Origin: Capsicum annuum
Taxonomy: Eukaryota > Streptophyta > Magnoliopsida > Solanales > Solanaceae
Direction: 5' to 3'
DNA length: 64,000 nt
Assembly (NCBI RefSeq): GCF_002878395.1
Contig: NC_061114.1
Span: forward strand, 165,729,898 to 165,793,897
How positions within the stretch are numbered: position 1 is the first letter of the stretch; every line of letters starts with the position of its first letter. A model generated the notes under the pieces. The model did no database searches. It saw nothing but the letters and a program-made list of their open reading frames with translations, and was not told the DNA's origin. The translations under genes and the position numbers were made by a program. Positions 12,584-23,789 of this stretch are shown here, piece after piece.

Positions 12584-13409
12584 TGTAGATACGTAATTTT
12601 GTCCCTCCCGAGGGTCGAATTTACCCATTTATCCTTACTTTATCATGCACCCCACCCCATTCCATAATTCTTTCACAAAAAATACAAAAAATAACAAATT
12701 TCTAACAACTATGACACCTCACCCAAACAAATTAACCACCCACTCAATCAAAATTAACCATCTCACACCCCCTACCCCTCACTCCTTACTTTGAATGGTT
12801 TTGATTACCACATTTGGATCAATTATACTCATTTGGTAGGGGAATGCCCTGAGACACATTGTATTTATTCATTGGGGAATGCCCCAAAGTATCATGTACG
12901 CAAAGGAGGTTTGTGATCAAGACCCGGGGTATTAGGTGGAGCGTAGTTTAGGATTAGTGTAGGTTAGCTTAGGTTTACATTTCAGTACCTTTCTATTTTG
13001 GGTCTGTAATAAATTAGACTGGACACTATTTTGATTTTATTTGTTTGATTGTTTGTTTTCTCGTTGTGTGTTTTGTTTGGTTTATATATTTCATAGTGTC
13101 TACTAGTCATATACTCCACGAAGCGACTGTGGTCGAACTGCGAGACCGAGGGGTGCCTAACACCTTCCCCTCAGTCAACAGAATTTCTTAACCAGAATCT
13201 CTGTTCGTGGATCAGTTTAAAATAGTCAAAATCATTTTTGAAAATAGATTTCCAAAGGTGATGTGGCACACTAGATTTATGCTAAGTGGCGACTCTGAGT
13301 TTTGATTATTAAAAGTCCTTTACAAAAAAAATCTTTATTTTTGGTCACTTAATAATTAAACACTTTCAAAACTTAAAATCTAATCTTTTGATTAAAAAAG
13401 AGTGTGACA
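12584..13409 (+). mobile_element. 5' LTR of Tat-like Ty3 element (826 bp, internally short)
   Basis: It begins tgtagatacgtaattttg and ends aagagtgtgaca, matching both ends of 20980-22934. The TSD atctt is at 12579-12583 and 22935-22939. Compared with the 3' LTR it lacks about 1.13 kb; the break is near 12790 (equivalent to roughly 21190-22318). The missing part probably includes promoter and early leader sequence, so this copy could not start its own transcript normally. Confidence 0.9.
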
Positions 13410-15196
13410 GCTCTAGCAACTCTGGTGGGAATTTTTTAGAATTCAAGCTTATTTTTTTAGTTGTATCGGCTCAGTTTGACACTATAGGTGTATAGACATT
13501 TTGTTTGCGTTAGTGTTTGTGTTATTATTTTATCATTGTTGAGTGCCTACGTGCTACGTGTTTATAGTTTTCTCTTAGCTGTTACCACTTTATATCTGGC
13601 ATCACATGCATTACCCTGAGTCATTCTTTCACAACAAGTCCTAGAGTACACGTCGTGTTCACAAACTCTAGTTGAGTCACCCTTATTTTAGGAGGGAGAG
13701 TCATCGAATGTATGGAGTGGGCAGAAAGCTGTCGCAGCCACTATTGATTATACGCTCCCCCGAATAGCCCTATTAGTGGACCCTAGTCTAGGTCAGCCTT
13801 TAGGTCATGCTTGTCTGTATCATATTGAGACCTAGTAGGACCCACTTGGTCCTTTGGAGAAGACTCACCCGTAAAGCATTTCTACGTTCTAATTGTTTCA
13901 TATCTGAGTGTAATAGGGTCATTTAACTATTTGATTTGGGGAAAGCATGTGCTAGAAATAAAGGAAGGCGTGTTTGAACAAGGAAAAAAGGAAAAAGTGA
14001 GTCAAAAAAGAGTTTTAGAGTTTTTTATGGATTTTATTCTTCACAATCCAAGAAATTCAAAAAGATTTTTTCCTTTTGCACTCATTTCTCAAAAACAAAA
14101 ACATTGAAAAAAATCCTATTGCTTTCTTTAGTAAGCATTCATAATTCAAAATTTTCAAAAAGATCTTTTCACAATAGGAAGTTTTTATAAAAGAAAAATG
14201 CAAAAAATGATGATAGAAGTTTAGTACATTTCATGTAACGAAAATATAAAAAAAAAATATTTCTTTTATAGTTGTTGGTGTCATTTTTGTGTGTCAAATT
14301 GAAAATGTAAAAAAAAATACTTTATTGACGTTTTTCATTATCTGTTTTGGTCCTGTCCCTCAAGTCGTGTTCCATTAGTATCTTTAATTGTCCAATTTGG
14401 ACAAATTACGCACACCTGATTCTCCTCTTTCGCGAGTGAGATACGTAGGCAGCCCTTCTAGGGTTCGGTGATCTTATTTTAAAAATTCAAAAATATTTGC
14501 TTCACTCTTCATTTAGCGTAGGTGTTTCATATACATCTTCAAACGAAACAACAAAAAGATTTTCTTTAATAGTTTCAAGTTTCATTTTCGTATGAAATTC
14601 AAAATTGAAACCCCCAAAAGATTTTTCTTTGGTAATCATATGTTTTATATTGAATAGGAATCTGAAAAATTCAAAAAAAAAAAAATTTCTTCACTCTTTA
14701 TTTAGAGCAGGTGTCATACACATCTTTAAAGAAAACTACAAAAAGATTTTCCTTTAATAGTTTCAAGTTTCATTTTTCGTATGAAATTCAAAATCAAAAA
14801 AACCAAAAAGATTTTTCTTTGGTAATCATAGGTTTCATTTTGTATAGGGATGTTAAAGCTAAAAAATTCAAAAAAAAAAAAGATTTTCATCAGTTCTTTT
14901 GACAATTTGTTACCTTCTTTTCTTCTAAAGTTACTAGAAAAAGAAAATAGCTTGATTGGCCATTTTATGGTCGAACTTCACGAACTACACACACCTAATT
15001 TCCTCTCTCGAGAGTGAGATACATAGGCACCCTTCTCGGGTTCAAAGATCTTTTTTAATGAAAAAGAATAAGAAAAAGATTTTGAGAAAGTATTGAACTC
15101 TAACGTATTTTTTATCTCCTGTTCAGTTAGTTTAAGGTGGTTGGTTTGTGGTATTTTGGTTGTTCCTTCATATTGCACCAAGTCGAATAGAAAGTT
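13410..15196 (+). other. Leader region of the Tat-like element with internal duplications
   Basis: The sequence 'gctctagcaactctggtgggaa' follows the LTR where a primer-binding site is expected; I cannot assign the tRNA. The rest is A-rich untranslated leader. A motif 'gagtgagatacgtaggcagccctt' near 14435 recurs as 'gagtgagatacataggcaccctt' near 15011, and a 189-bp unit is tandemly duplicated between the two. Confidence 0.6.
14500..14886 (+). repeat. Tandem duplication of a 189-bp leader unit
   Basis: Units 14500-14688 and 14689-14886 share 'ttcactctt(c/t)attta', 'aaaaagattttc(t/c)ttt', 'aatagtttcaagtttcatt' and 'ttctttggtaatcata' in the same order. The differences are mostly single bases and A-run lengths. 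Confidence 0.8.
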
Positions 15197-17030
15197 ATGG
15201 CCAACAAGGATACCAAGGTTATTGTTACTAATCAGATAGGGAGTTCGGGGAATGAGAATTTAGGAGCTGATGAAGAAATTCAAAAATTAAGGCAACAAAT
15301 GATAGAAATGTATCGAGCTTGGGCTAATGGGTTGTTGCCTCCTCCATTACCCACTAATAATCTGGAATATCTTTCTAGTTATCCTCCAGTGTCACATGTA
15401 CAATGCCCTATTTTTTTTGACACGCCACAACGTGTATTAGGGTCTACTCTGGGGAAGCACTATTCAAACACTTCCAATATTCATTTCCTCATTCCTCAAC
15501 ACAAAACTAAACATGATCGGATCCATCTACTATTCATGTTTTTGCAACAGCACTCCCATCTAAAGTTCCTATTTTTGATGAGCCACCGGTTATGCCTCCC
15601 TACTCTACGAGAGATCCAACATTGAATATCTCTGACGATCAACATTATGCTTCTAGTCCCACATTTAAGTCGACCGGTCCTTACAGCTATACTCAACCTC
15701 TTGAATTTCCTCTTAACACTGAGAAGCCTGTTGTGACAGAAGAACGGGAGGGCATGACCCAAAAATTAAAGAGTTTAGAACAAGCCATGAGAAACTTATA
15801 GAGGCTTGGGGGTTATAAAAGTGTATCGTATAAATATTTGTGCATGTTTCCAGACATTAATCTCCCTCTAAGTTTTAAAATACCAAAGTTTGAGAAATAT
15901 GACGGGCATGGGGACTCGGTGGCACATTTGAGGCGTTATTGTAACCAACTAAGGGGTGCTAAAGAGAAGGAAGAATTACTCAAGGCTTATTTCGGTGAGA
16001 GTATTTCAAGTCTAGCTTCAGAATAGTTTGTTGATCAAGACATCAACAAGTGGAATAGTTGGGATAACCTGACTAATGAATTCGTGCAATAATTCCAATA
16101 CAATGTGGAGTTGATCCCTAATGAGAAATCCTTAACTAATATAAAGAAGAAGAGTACTGAAAGTTTTAGGGAGTATGCGATTAGATGGCGCGAACAAGAT
16201 GCTAGGGTGAAACCGCCAATGAAACAAAGTAAGATAGTGGAGATGTTTATTCAAGTGTAGGATGAAACATATTATCAACACTTATTACCTGCATTAGGAA
16301 AGCTATTTATTGAGGTCCTCAAAATGGTGGACTGATAGAGGATAGAATTAAGACCGGTCACTTTGTGAGTTTTGCAACATTGAAAGCAACATCTTAAGTA
16401 ATTCAAAAGGGTTCAAGAAGTTTTGGGGATAAGAAGAATGAGAAGATGCATTTGCTATTGTAGTTAGACAGCAGGCACGGTCAAGAAGATCACGTCGTCG
16501 TCGCTCTCAGTATCAAGCCTATGATCATGCCTAAGCTCCATATATTCACTCCCAAAATCCATTATACTTTGTTCCCCCACCTCCATATCCAGTATATAAT
16601 TTACAACCTCATGTTCAAACCCCATCTTACCTACAATGGCACATACTAACTCTTCAAAGTTATCATCTAACTCTATAAACATACCAATGCCCTTCTAGGC
16701 CTAATTTTCAATCCAAGCCAAATAATGAAATGAGGCAGAAGTCAAGATATACCTTCACACCAATTGAAGAGTTGTATTTCAGTTTATTTTAGAGATTGGT
16801 ACAGTAGGGCATGATGACTCCTCTCCTTAGGCACACCCTTAATCTGCATTAAAGAAATTTTGATCCTAATGTATGATGTGTGTATCATTCTGATGCTCAG
16901 GGTCATAGTATTAAAGCTTGTTGAGATTTAAAGAGAGAAATTGAAAAAATAATTCAAGATAGATCAATTATGGTGCAGAACATCAATAGTGAGGAAAGCT
17001 CTAGTCATGCTGATATGCAAACCAGTGGCT
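15197..17030 (+). pseudogene. Tat-like Ty3/gypsy gag, broken
   Basis: Start ATG at 15197 (MANKDTKVIVTNQIGSSGNE...). The N-terminal 'EIQKLRQQMIEMYRAWANGL' is a predicted coiled coil of this Gag family, followed by a proline-rich stretch. The capsid-like core is in a second frame (15838-16400): 'FPDINLPLSFKIPKFEKYDG', 'VAHLRRYCNQLRGA', 'AYFGESISSLASE', then past a stop 'FREYAIRWREQDARVKPPM'. The C-terminal part (about 16860-17000) keeps 'YHSDAQGHSIKAC' and 'DLKREIEKIIQD'-like segments, a conserved zinc-knuckle-like region. At least three stops and frameshifts disrupt it. Gag would form the particle that packages element RNA. No protease, reverse transcriptase or integrase follows. Confidence 0.85.
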
Positions 17031-18320
17031 AAGATGTCAAGCTCAGTCACTTCTCTCCATGCTAGGATGGATGTTTGGTAGTTTATTTTGTTTTCTTTTC
17101 TGCTATCCAAATTATTTCAGGAATGTAGTTCAGGATCTATCTTGTTTTGTCCCGTTGTTGTTTATGCTCAAACCCTTCTATCTTTTATTTTAACTAAATG
17201 AAGTGTCTCTTTCTCTTTATATTTTGAATATGTGTTGTTTGTTTATTTTCTTTATACAGTACATTTATGTTGATTCTAGTGATATGACATGCCTGTGGAA
17301 TTTTCATCCATATCTTAAAATCCAATTTAACTATGAAACATTGAATTAGAGGGTTAAAGTTATAAAAAGCATCTGAGAAAATAGGTAGAGTGCTAAGACA
17401 TTTGGTGACAAGTTGAAGCCTCCTTTAAAAATTAAGGCAATTATTTAGAGAATCACAAGAATATCTTGGTCATCAATTGAAATAAATATCTCAATTAGAT
17501 CAAACAGTGGCTGCGTGATCCTATATCAAGAGAAACAGAAAGAAAATCATCTCTACGAAAGCATGGATAATTCGATGTGAAGGATGTACAACAAAGGGAG
17601 AGTTGTATGTTTGACAACTATGGAAGAAGAGTGGCACACATGCTCAGTTAAAGTTAGTGTTGTTAAAGTGTCACAAATGATCTTCATTTTTCATTTCATA
17701 TTGCATGATATGTACTTGCATTTTCAAGGATTGACATGACAAAGGCATTTCATTATGCTATCCAAATATTGTGTCATCCTTTGTTTACCCCATTTGAGCC
17801 TTAGTTTTATTTTCATTCATACACCTTTTTTGAATCAAGATGAAGTCAGAAAAACTTAAAAGAAATGAATCGGACAAACAAATAGAGTCAGAAAAGTCTC
17901 AAAAAAAAGTGTCAAAAAGGAAGAAAAGAGAAGAGTGTCAAGAAAAATAGAGTCAAAAAAATCCTAAAAAGAAAAAAGTCAATTAAAAAGAAAAAGAAAA
18001 AGAAATCAGAATCAAGCAAAAGAACGAGTTGTCAAAACTACGTGAGAATTAATTTAGAATCACCCAGCCAAAAGAAACTAGGGCATGGGTTAATCCTCAT
18101 TGTTTGAGTAGATTCCAAAAGTTGTAAGTCCTATCCCACTTCAATTGTCGTTTGGGCCTCATGTCATCCTTTTTTTATAACCTTATCCAAAAGCCAAGTT
18201 ACAACCAAAGAAAGACCTTCAGATCAATCTCTGAGAATGATAAGGCTAAGCATGCAATGCATATGATAATGCATTTTAGGAACTACTTTTCCTCCTTAGC
18301 AAAATCAGGAGAGAAATAAA
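17031..18320 (+). other. Post-gag region of the Tat-like element, no pol found
   Basis: This stretch lacks YVDD, DTG or integrase motifs in any forward frame that I could read. It includes an A-rich lysine-like simple region (17840-18010, repeats of 'gaaaag' and 'gtcaaaa'). Pol appears to have been deleted, or this is a derivative that never carried it. Confidence 0.5.
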
Positions 18321-18324
18321 AATG

Positions 18325-18545
18325 AGAGAGTCTTATTAGTGAAAACCCTCACAGGCACCATAAGACGACGGTAAGTTGAGAGAGTCTTATCGGTGAAAAC
18401 TATCACGGGTACTGTAAGATGACTCTGAGTTAAGAGAAACGAAAATAAGAGAGTCTCATTCGTGAAAACCCCTTACAGACACAATAAGGAAATGGCGAGC
18501 TGAGAAAAAAAATAAGAGAGGCTTGTTGATGAAAATACATCAAGG
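18325..18545 (+). repeat. Degenerate tandem repeat, 4 units of 54-70 bp
   Basis: Units start at 18325, 18379, 18449 and about 18516. Each reads gagagtct(t/c)at, then gtgaaaac, then cac(a/g)g with spacing to 'ataag'. They lie in the 3' noncoding region of the Tat-like element. Confidence 0.7.
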
Positions 18546-19432
18546 CATCACTACCTAAATGAGGTCTCTGAATGCAATTGGTCCAAGGAAGAAACTCAGT
18601 TTCAGGGCCATTAACTCAATAACAATTGGTGGAAATTTTAGATGAAAAGATCAGACAGTTTAATCCAAAATGCATGTCATAATCACTAGAGTTGACTGTC
18701 ATTTTCAGATAAGTTTTCTTTTTCTTTTTCAAATTGGGACATTCATTTTCTTCTCTTTATTTTTATTTTATTTTCTTGAGTTATTTATCCAAATAAAAAA
18801 ATCATTATCATTTTTCTCTTGTCTTTAAATCAAGTTCATGTCAAAATAAGTAAGAAAAGATTTTAAATTTGGCTACCAGCTTTTTCAAATTGTACAAAGC
18901 AAGAAAAAAGCCAGCATATGAAAGAGACATGATTGTGAGACAAAATAAGGCATGCAGAAAGTTTTGTCAATAGACAAGTCTGGGAACTCATGGGAATAAC
19001 AAGGTTCGAGGGGTATATCTGAGAAGAATGGCAAAGTATAGATACTGTGTTTGTTTCAGAGTCACCCTGAATAATCTAAGTTTGGGTCAATGATGCATCA
19101 AGTCAATGATATATGCTAATGGTTGGAAGAAAGGTTAAATATGACCAGCGCAAGAGCAATTGCCTCGAAAGCCAAAGCCACAAACCAGCCACCATGTTTT
19201 AAACTCATAAGTCTTCTTTGATAAAGCGGGAAATATGTTACCTTTAAATCAAGGACTTCAGTGCATAAATATCAAGGGTTGTAATGCCTTACTTATAAAA
19301 ATGTAGGAAAGAAATTTTGCTGCACAGGTTTGATAATTAAATCATGGTAAAAATTCATCATCCTATTTCCCTCGAAGACAAACTTCCTAGTTCAGGTATT
19401 TCAGTTTTCAATTGCTAGGTGATACACTTCTT

Positions 19433-20192
19433 CAATTCCCCTCAACTCCTAGAAGATGTACCTTTTAGTTGAGTCATTCCCCTTGACTCCTAAAATATAT
19501 ACCTTCCGGTTGAGTCATTCCCCTTGACTCCTAGAAGATGTACCTTTCGGTCGAGTTGTTCCCCTTAACTCCTAGAAGATGTACCTTCTAGTCGAGTCAT
19601 TCTCCTTGAATCCTAGAAGATGTACCTTCTGTTTGAGTCATTCTCCTTGACTCCTAGAATATGTACCTTTCGGTTGAGTCATTCCCCTTGAATTCTAGAA
19701 GATGTACCATCCGGTCGAGTTGTTCCCCTTGACTCCTAGAGGATGTACCTTTTGGTTGAATCGTTCCCCTTGACTCCTAGAAAAAATACCTTACGGTCGA
19801 TTCATTGCCCTTGACTCCTAGAAGATGTACCTTTCGATCGAGTCATTCCCTTTGACTCCTAGAAGATGTACCTTCCAGTCGATTCGTTCCTCTTGACTCC
19901 TAGAAATGTAACTTCTGGTTGAGTCGTTCCCTTTGACTTCTAGAAGATGTACCTTCCGATCGAGTCGTTCCTCTTGACTCCTAAAAAATGTACCTTCCGG
20001 TCGAGTCATTCCCCTTGATTCCTAGAAGATGTACCTCCTATTTGAGTCATTCCCCTTAACTACTAGAAAATGTACTTTCTAGTCAAGGCATTTTCCTTGA
20101 ATCCTAGAAGATGTACTTTCTAGTCGAGTCATTCCCTTTGACTCCTACATAATGCACTTTCTAGTTGAATCATTCCAATTAACCCATAGAAG
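19433..20192 (+). repeat. 41-bp minisatellite, about 18 units
   Basis: The consensus is roughly cttgactcctagaagatgta followed by ccttccggtcgagtcattccc. Copies run head to tail without spacers. Transitions between c/t and g/a dominate the differences, consistent with decay of methylated cytosines. On either strand this gives short spurious frames (for example 19818-20009 minus) that should not be taken as genes. Confidence 0.92.
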
Positions 20193-20374
20193 ATGCATTT
20201 CCTTATTTAGGTTTTTCAAGTAGTTATGATATGACTTTCAGAAAAGTCCTCTAATGATAAACTGGGGAAAAAATTTAATTCCTGTCATTTGGAACTTTAC
20301 TTTTCTGGTGAATGGAATCTCTTTTTATAATAATCTTTGTTTAGAATAATTTTCTTTCTAGTTTTGATGTGATT

Positions 20375-20650
20375 TCAGGAGCCCGCCTGAAGAATAGGGT
20401 GAATAAATGGAAAGTCAAGAAACATCGTGAATAAGTTGAAAGTCAAGAAACAAGGTGGAGATATTAAAAGTCAACAGATTGAAGAAATAGCAAGTGAAGA
20501 GCCCTCCTAGAGAACAGGGTGAAGAAATTGAATGCCAAGCAACAAGGTGATAAAATTGCAAGTCGGGTGCTCGCCCGGAGAACAGAGTAAGGAAATTGCA
20601 AGTCAGGAGCCCTCTTGAAGAATAGGGTGATCAAATAGCAAGTCAAGAGT
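20375..20650 (+). repeat. Short-unit tandem repeat around 'gagcccgcctgaagaatagggtg'
   Basis: Related segments begin near 20378, 20497, 20558 and 20598. Each joins 'aagtcaggagcc', 'gaagaa(t/c)agggtga' and 'aaattgcaagtc', with irregular spacing. It is a separate repeat from the 41-bp array upstream. Confidence 0.65.
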
Positions 20651-20965
20651 CAGGAAAGCTGCATAGATAGGATTTTTGTAATTTTAGTTATGTTTCTTAA
20701 CTTGTAATTTTCATTTGATGTAATGGCAGAGCCATGGATCAGAATCTCGGTAGGACCTCACTCGACTCTCCAACTCGGTATAGTCCCCCTCCTTGTCAAC
20801 CCTAAAACTACATGTTCTTTGACTCCCACATAATTTAAGATAGGTACAATGCCATCAAGACCTGATTGCCTTTCTTCCATCTGTTTCTTCCTTCAAATAA
20901 TGGTCGGGTCAAAATTCTATCTCGCTGTATACTTATTTGTATGAAAATACTTTGTGTTTACATCT

Positions 20966-20979
20966 AAAGAGGGGCATGA
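20966..20979 (+). other. Polypurine tract of Tat-like element
   Basis: aaagaggggcatga lies directly before the 3' LTR start tgtagacacg. Confidence 0.7.
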
Positions 20980-22934
20980 TGTAGACACGTAATTTTGTCC
21001 CTCCTGAAAGACAAATTTACCCATTTATCCTATCTTTATCATGCACCCCACCCCATTCCATAAATCTTTCACCAAAACACACAAAAAATAACAAATTTCT
21101 AACAACTATGACACCTCACCCAAACAAATTAACCACCCACCCAATGAAAATTAACCATCTCACACCTCCTACCCCTACTCCTCACTACTCTACCCCTCAT
21201 ACCCTACCCAACCCCCATACTCCCGCACATTTTCTTTACTCGCGGGAGAATACAATTACACACATACTCTTACAATTAGAACACACAAAATACATATGCA
21301 CATACTCTATTTTTTCTTTCTAGAACACACACTGTCACATAATATAACAGAATGTGGACACCATCATCACACAATTCTATTAGAGAGAATAAAACAAACA
21401 CAATAATTTCATCTTCTCCCGAGGGAATTCACGCATACACATAGACCAAACACTGATACACCATATATGCACACACTGATAGGAAAAATTTAATGAAAAA
21501 AGGGAAAATAGAGAGAAGAGGGAGAGATAGAGAGGTCAACAAAAGCAAAAAGAAATTAAGAGAGATATTTCACTGGTATTCTACTGGAATATCCACCAGG
21601 AAATGTACAAAAATCATTGTGCGGTTACTGTTATGGCTAATTTCCATCAATTCTGACCGAAGCCACCCACTGAAAAACACCACCAGTTGTCGGTCATCCC
21701 GGTTTCGGCTAAGTCATCAAAAAACAAACCCCTTCACCAAAAAACCCATTAAAACGGAAACCAGAGCGCAAAGCATGCGCCATTTTTGCCTCTCTCGCGT
21801 AACTATTGGTTTCGTTGTTGGGGCTGGGGTATATCGAAGTTGGAATAGTTTCATTATTGGAGATGATTCGAAGTTCCTCGGTGCAGATCCTATCTTTTTA
21901 TTGAGTGATACTTATTTTAATTGTCAATTGAGGTCCAATTCTACTCCTTCACTCTTTTTATTTTATTATTTATCATATTCGAAACACTGAATTGAGTGTT
22001 ATGTGTTGCTTGATCTTTGTTGATAATGAATAGTAGTTTGTTTTGATCCGTTGTTTGATTCTCTTGATTATGGGTTGACTATGGATTGTGTGAGGAAATG
22101 ATACCTCGTTAACAATTAAAATCAGTCATTTGAGGTGGGAATTAAAAATTGATAAAAATGAATATTGCATCATTTTGATTTATAGATTGTTGTTTGATTT
22201 GAGATGGACATCAACTTTATTAAACACAACAGTATCATGATGGGTTGAAACAAATAGGCAAACGATAGGCTAGATAGGAAAATTTAGAACTTGTGAATTG
22301 TGAAATATTTGGAATATTTGTTGAATGATTTTGCTTACCGCATTTGGATTAATTGTACTCATTTGGCCGAGGAATGCCCGAGACATATTATATTTATTCA
22401 TTGGAAAATTCTCCGAAGTATCATATACACAAAAGAGGTTCATAATCAAGACCCGAGGCATCGGGTGGAGCATAGTTTAGGATTAGTGTAGGTTAGCATA
22501 GGCTTACATTTCAGTACCTTTCTATTTTAGGTCTATCGTAAATTGGACTGGACACTATTTTTGATTTTGTTTGTTTATTTTCTCGTTGTGTGTTTTATTT
22601 GGTTTATACATCTCATAGTGTTTACTAGCCGATATACCCCACAAAGAGACTGTGGTCGAACCACGGGACCGAGGGGTGTCTAACACCTTCCCCTCGATCA
22701 ATAGAATCTCTTAACCAGAATATTTGTTCGTGGATCAATTTAAAAGAGTTAAAATCATTTTCGAAAAAGGATTTTCAAAGGTGACTTGGCATACCAGAAT
22801 TTATGCCAAGTAGCGACTCTGAGTTTTGATTGTTAAAAGTCCTTTTCGAAACAAATCTTTATTTTTTATCACTTAATAATAAAATCGTTTTGAAACTTAA
22901 AATCTAATTTTTTGGTTAAAAAAGAGGTGTGACA
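20980..22934 (+). mobile_element. 3' LTR of Tat-like element (1955 bp)
   Basis: Its ends match the 5' LTR (tgtagacacg ... gaggtgtgaca). The middle part, 21190-22318, has no counterpart in the 5' LTR. It contains a C-rich segment (about 21120-21220), A/G-rich sequence and a chance 165-codon frame (21493-21990) with no domain. The element is closed by the TSD atctt at 22935-22939. Confidence 0.9.
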
Positions 22935-22998
22935 ATCTTTACCTTTTATTTTCGTAGCTTAGTTGTAGTTTTCGATTTCATAATTTGTTCGTATATCA
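22935..22998 (+). mobile_element. Right LTR of non-autonomous element, last part
   Basis: After the TSD atctt, the sequence continues exactly where 12583 stopped (accttttattttcgtagct ... gttcgtatatca) and ends as the left LTR does at 9421. catga (22999-23003) closes the host element. Confidence 0.85.
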
Positions 22999-23003
22999 CA
23001 TGA

Positions 23004-23050
23004 GCCCGCTCTTAACTCTATTTATGAGTTAAAATACAGGGAATGTTACA
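23004..23050 (-). mobile_element. Solo LTR, remaining 47 bp
   Basis: It ends in gaatgttaca, the TG... start of the minus-oriented LTR whose bulk is at 6862-8700. It is followed by the TSD taaat. Confidence 0.7.
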
Positions 23051-23160
23051 TAAATCCAACCTGTTTAATTTCTTCATCATCAGGAATGGAATCTAGCACC
23101 ACATTATCAGCCTCAGAGATTAGCTTAGGAATATCATAATGTAAAGGAAATTACCTTTAA
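23051..23160 (-). pseudogene. Upstream piece of the LINE reverse transcriptase region
   Basis: The minus-strand reading gives DIPKLISEADNVVLDSIPDDEEIKQ, the segment that precedes the reverse transcriptase fingers in plant LINEs. It joins 6861 in the expected order, showing that 16 kb of insertions split one LINE copy. The homology fades beyond about 23160. Confidence 0.75.
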
Positions 23161-23789
23161 AGCAAATACATTTAAAAAATTTAAGAAGGGGCCATGTCTT
23201 CTCTCAAAAAGTTAGTATCATATATATTTCCTTTTTGAAAATGCATAAAAGAACCATTTGAAATGGACACATGTCTTTTTCTGCCTCTCTGTACCATTGT
23301 CATATTATTTAAAAAAATAAAAGATATGTCCAATTGGACCAGACACAACTTTTCCCCTTTAATCTAAAATGTCATTTTTCTAATTGCTTAAATACCCTTC
23401 ATAAACTCTAAATCCTTCAAATTCTCAAAGATATCAAACTTCTTTCTCCTACATCACTTTTATCTTCTCTTGATCTCAAAATATTTTTACTTTCACCATC
23501 TCATCCCCAATATCCCTTCATCTCCCTCAAAATTACTTCGTAGACATTCCATAATAAGTTTTCTCTAATAGGTACACCCTCTAAATTTGAAATTTTTTCT
23601 TCTGAAACTCCTATTTTGTCTACTCATATCTCAAAAATAGTTGCCTCTTCTATCTCCTTGGATCCATTGCATCTCCCAAAATAATTCCCAATATTGTTGA
23701 GGATTCATTGTCTTTTGCCTTTGTTGTTTCTGAGCCTCTCTCAGAAATAACTTCGAACACTCAACCTGGTCCCTTACAAATCTTAAGTG
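23161..23789. other. Unassigned AT-rich DNA
   Basis: No supported gene was seen. The plus strand is rich in cttc/tctc runs and short serine/threonine-rich frames (23560-23760) that may be the N-terminal part of the following ORF remnant. Confidence 0.35.

Noticed and set aside
16464..16682. 72-codon minus-strand frame
   Set aside because: Antisense shadow of the Tat-like gag C-terminal region.
19433..20192. Regular array suggesting a CRISPR-like structure
   Set aside because: The 41-bp units are contiguous without unique spacers, and the context is a plant retrotransposon; it is a minisatellite.
21493..21990. 165-codon open frame in the 3' LTR of the Tat-like element
   Set aside because: No recognisable domain, very basic low-complexity start, lies in LTR sequence absent from the 5' LTR; most likely chance.
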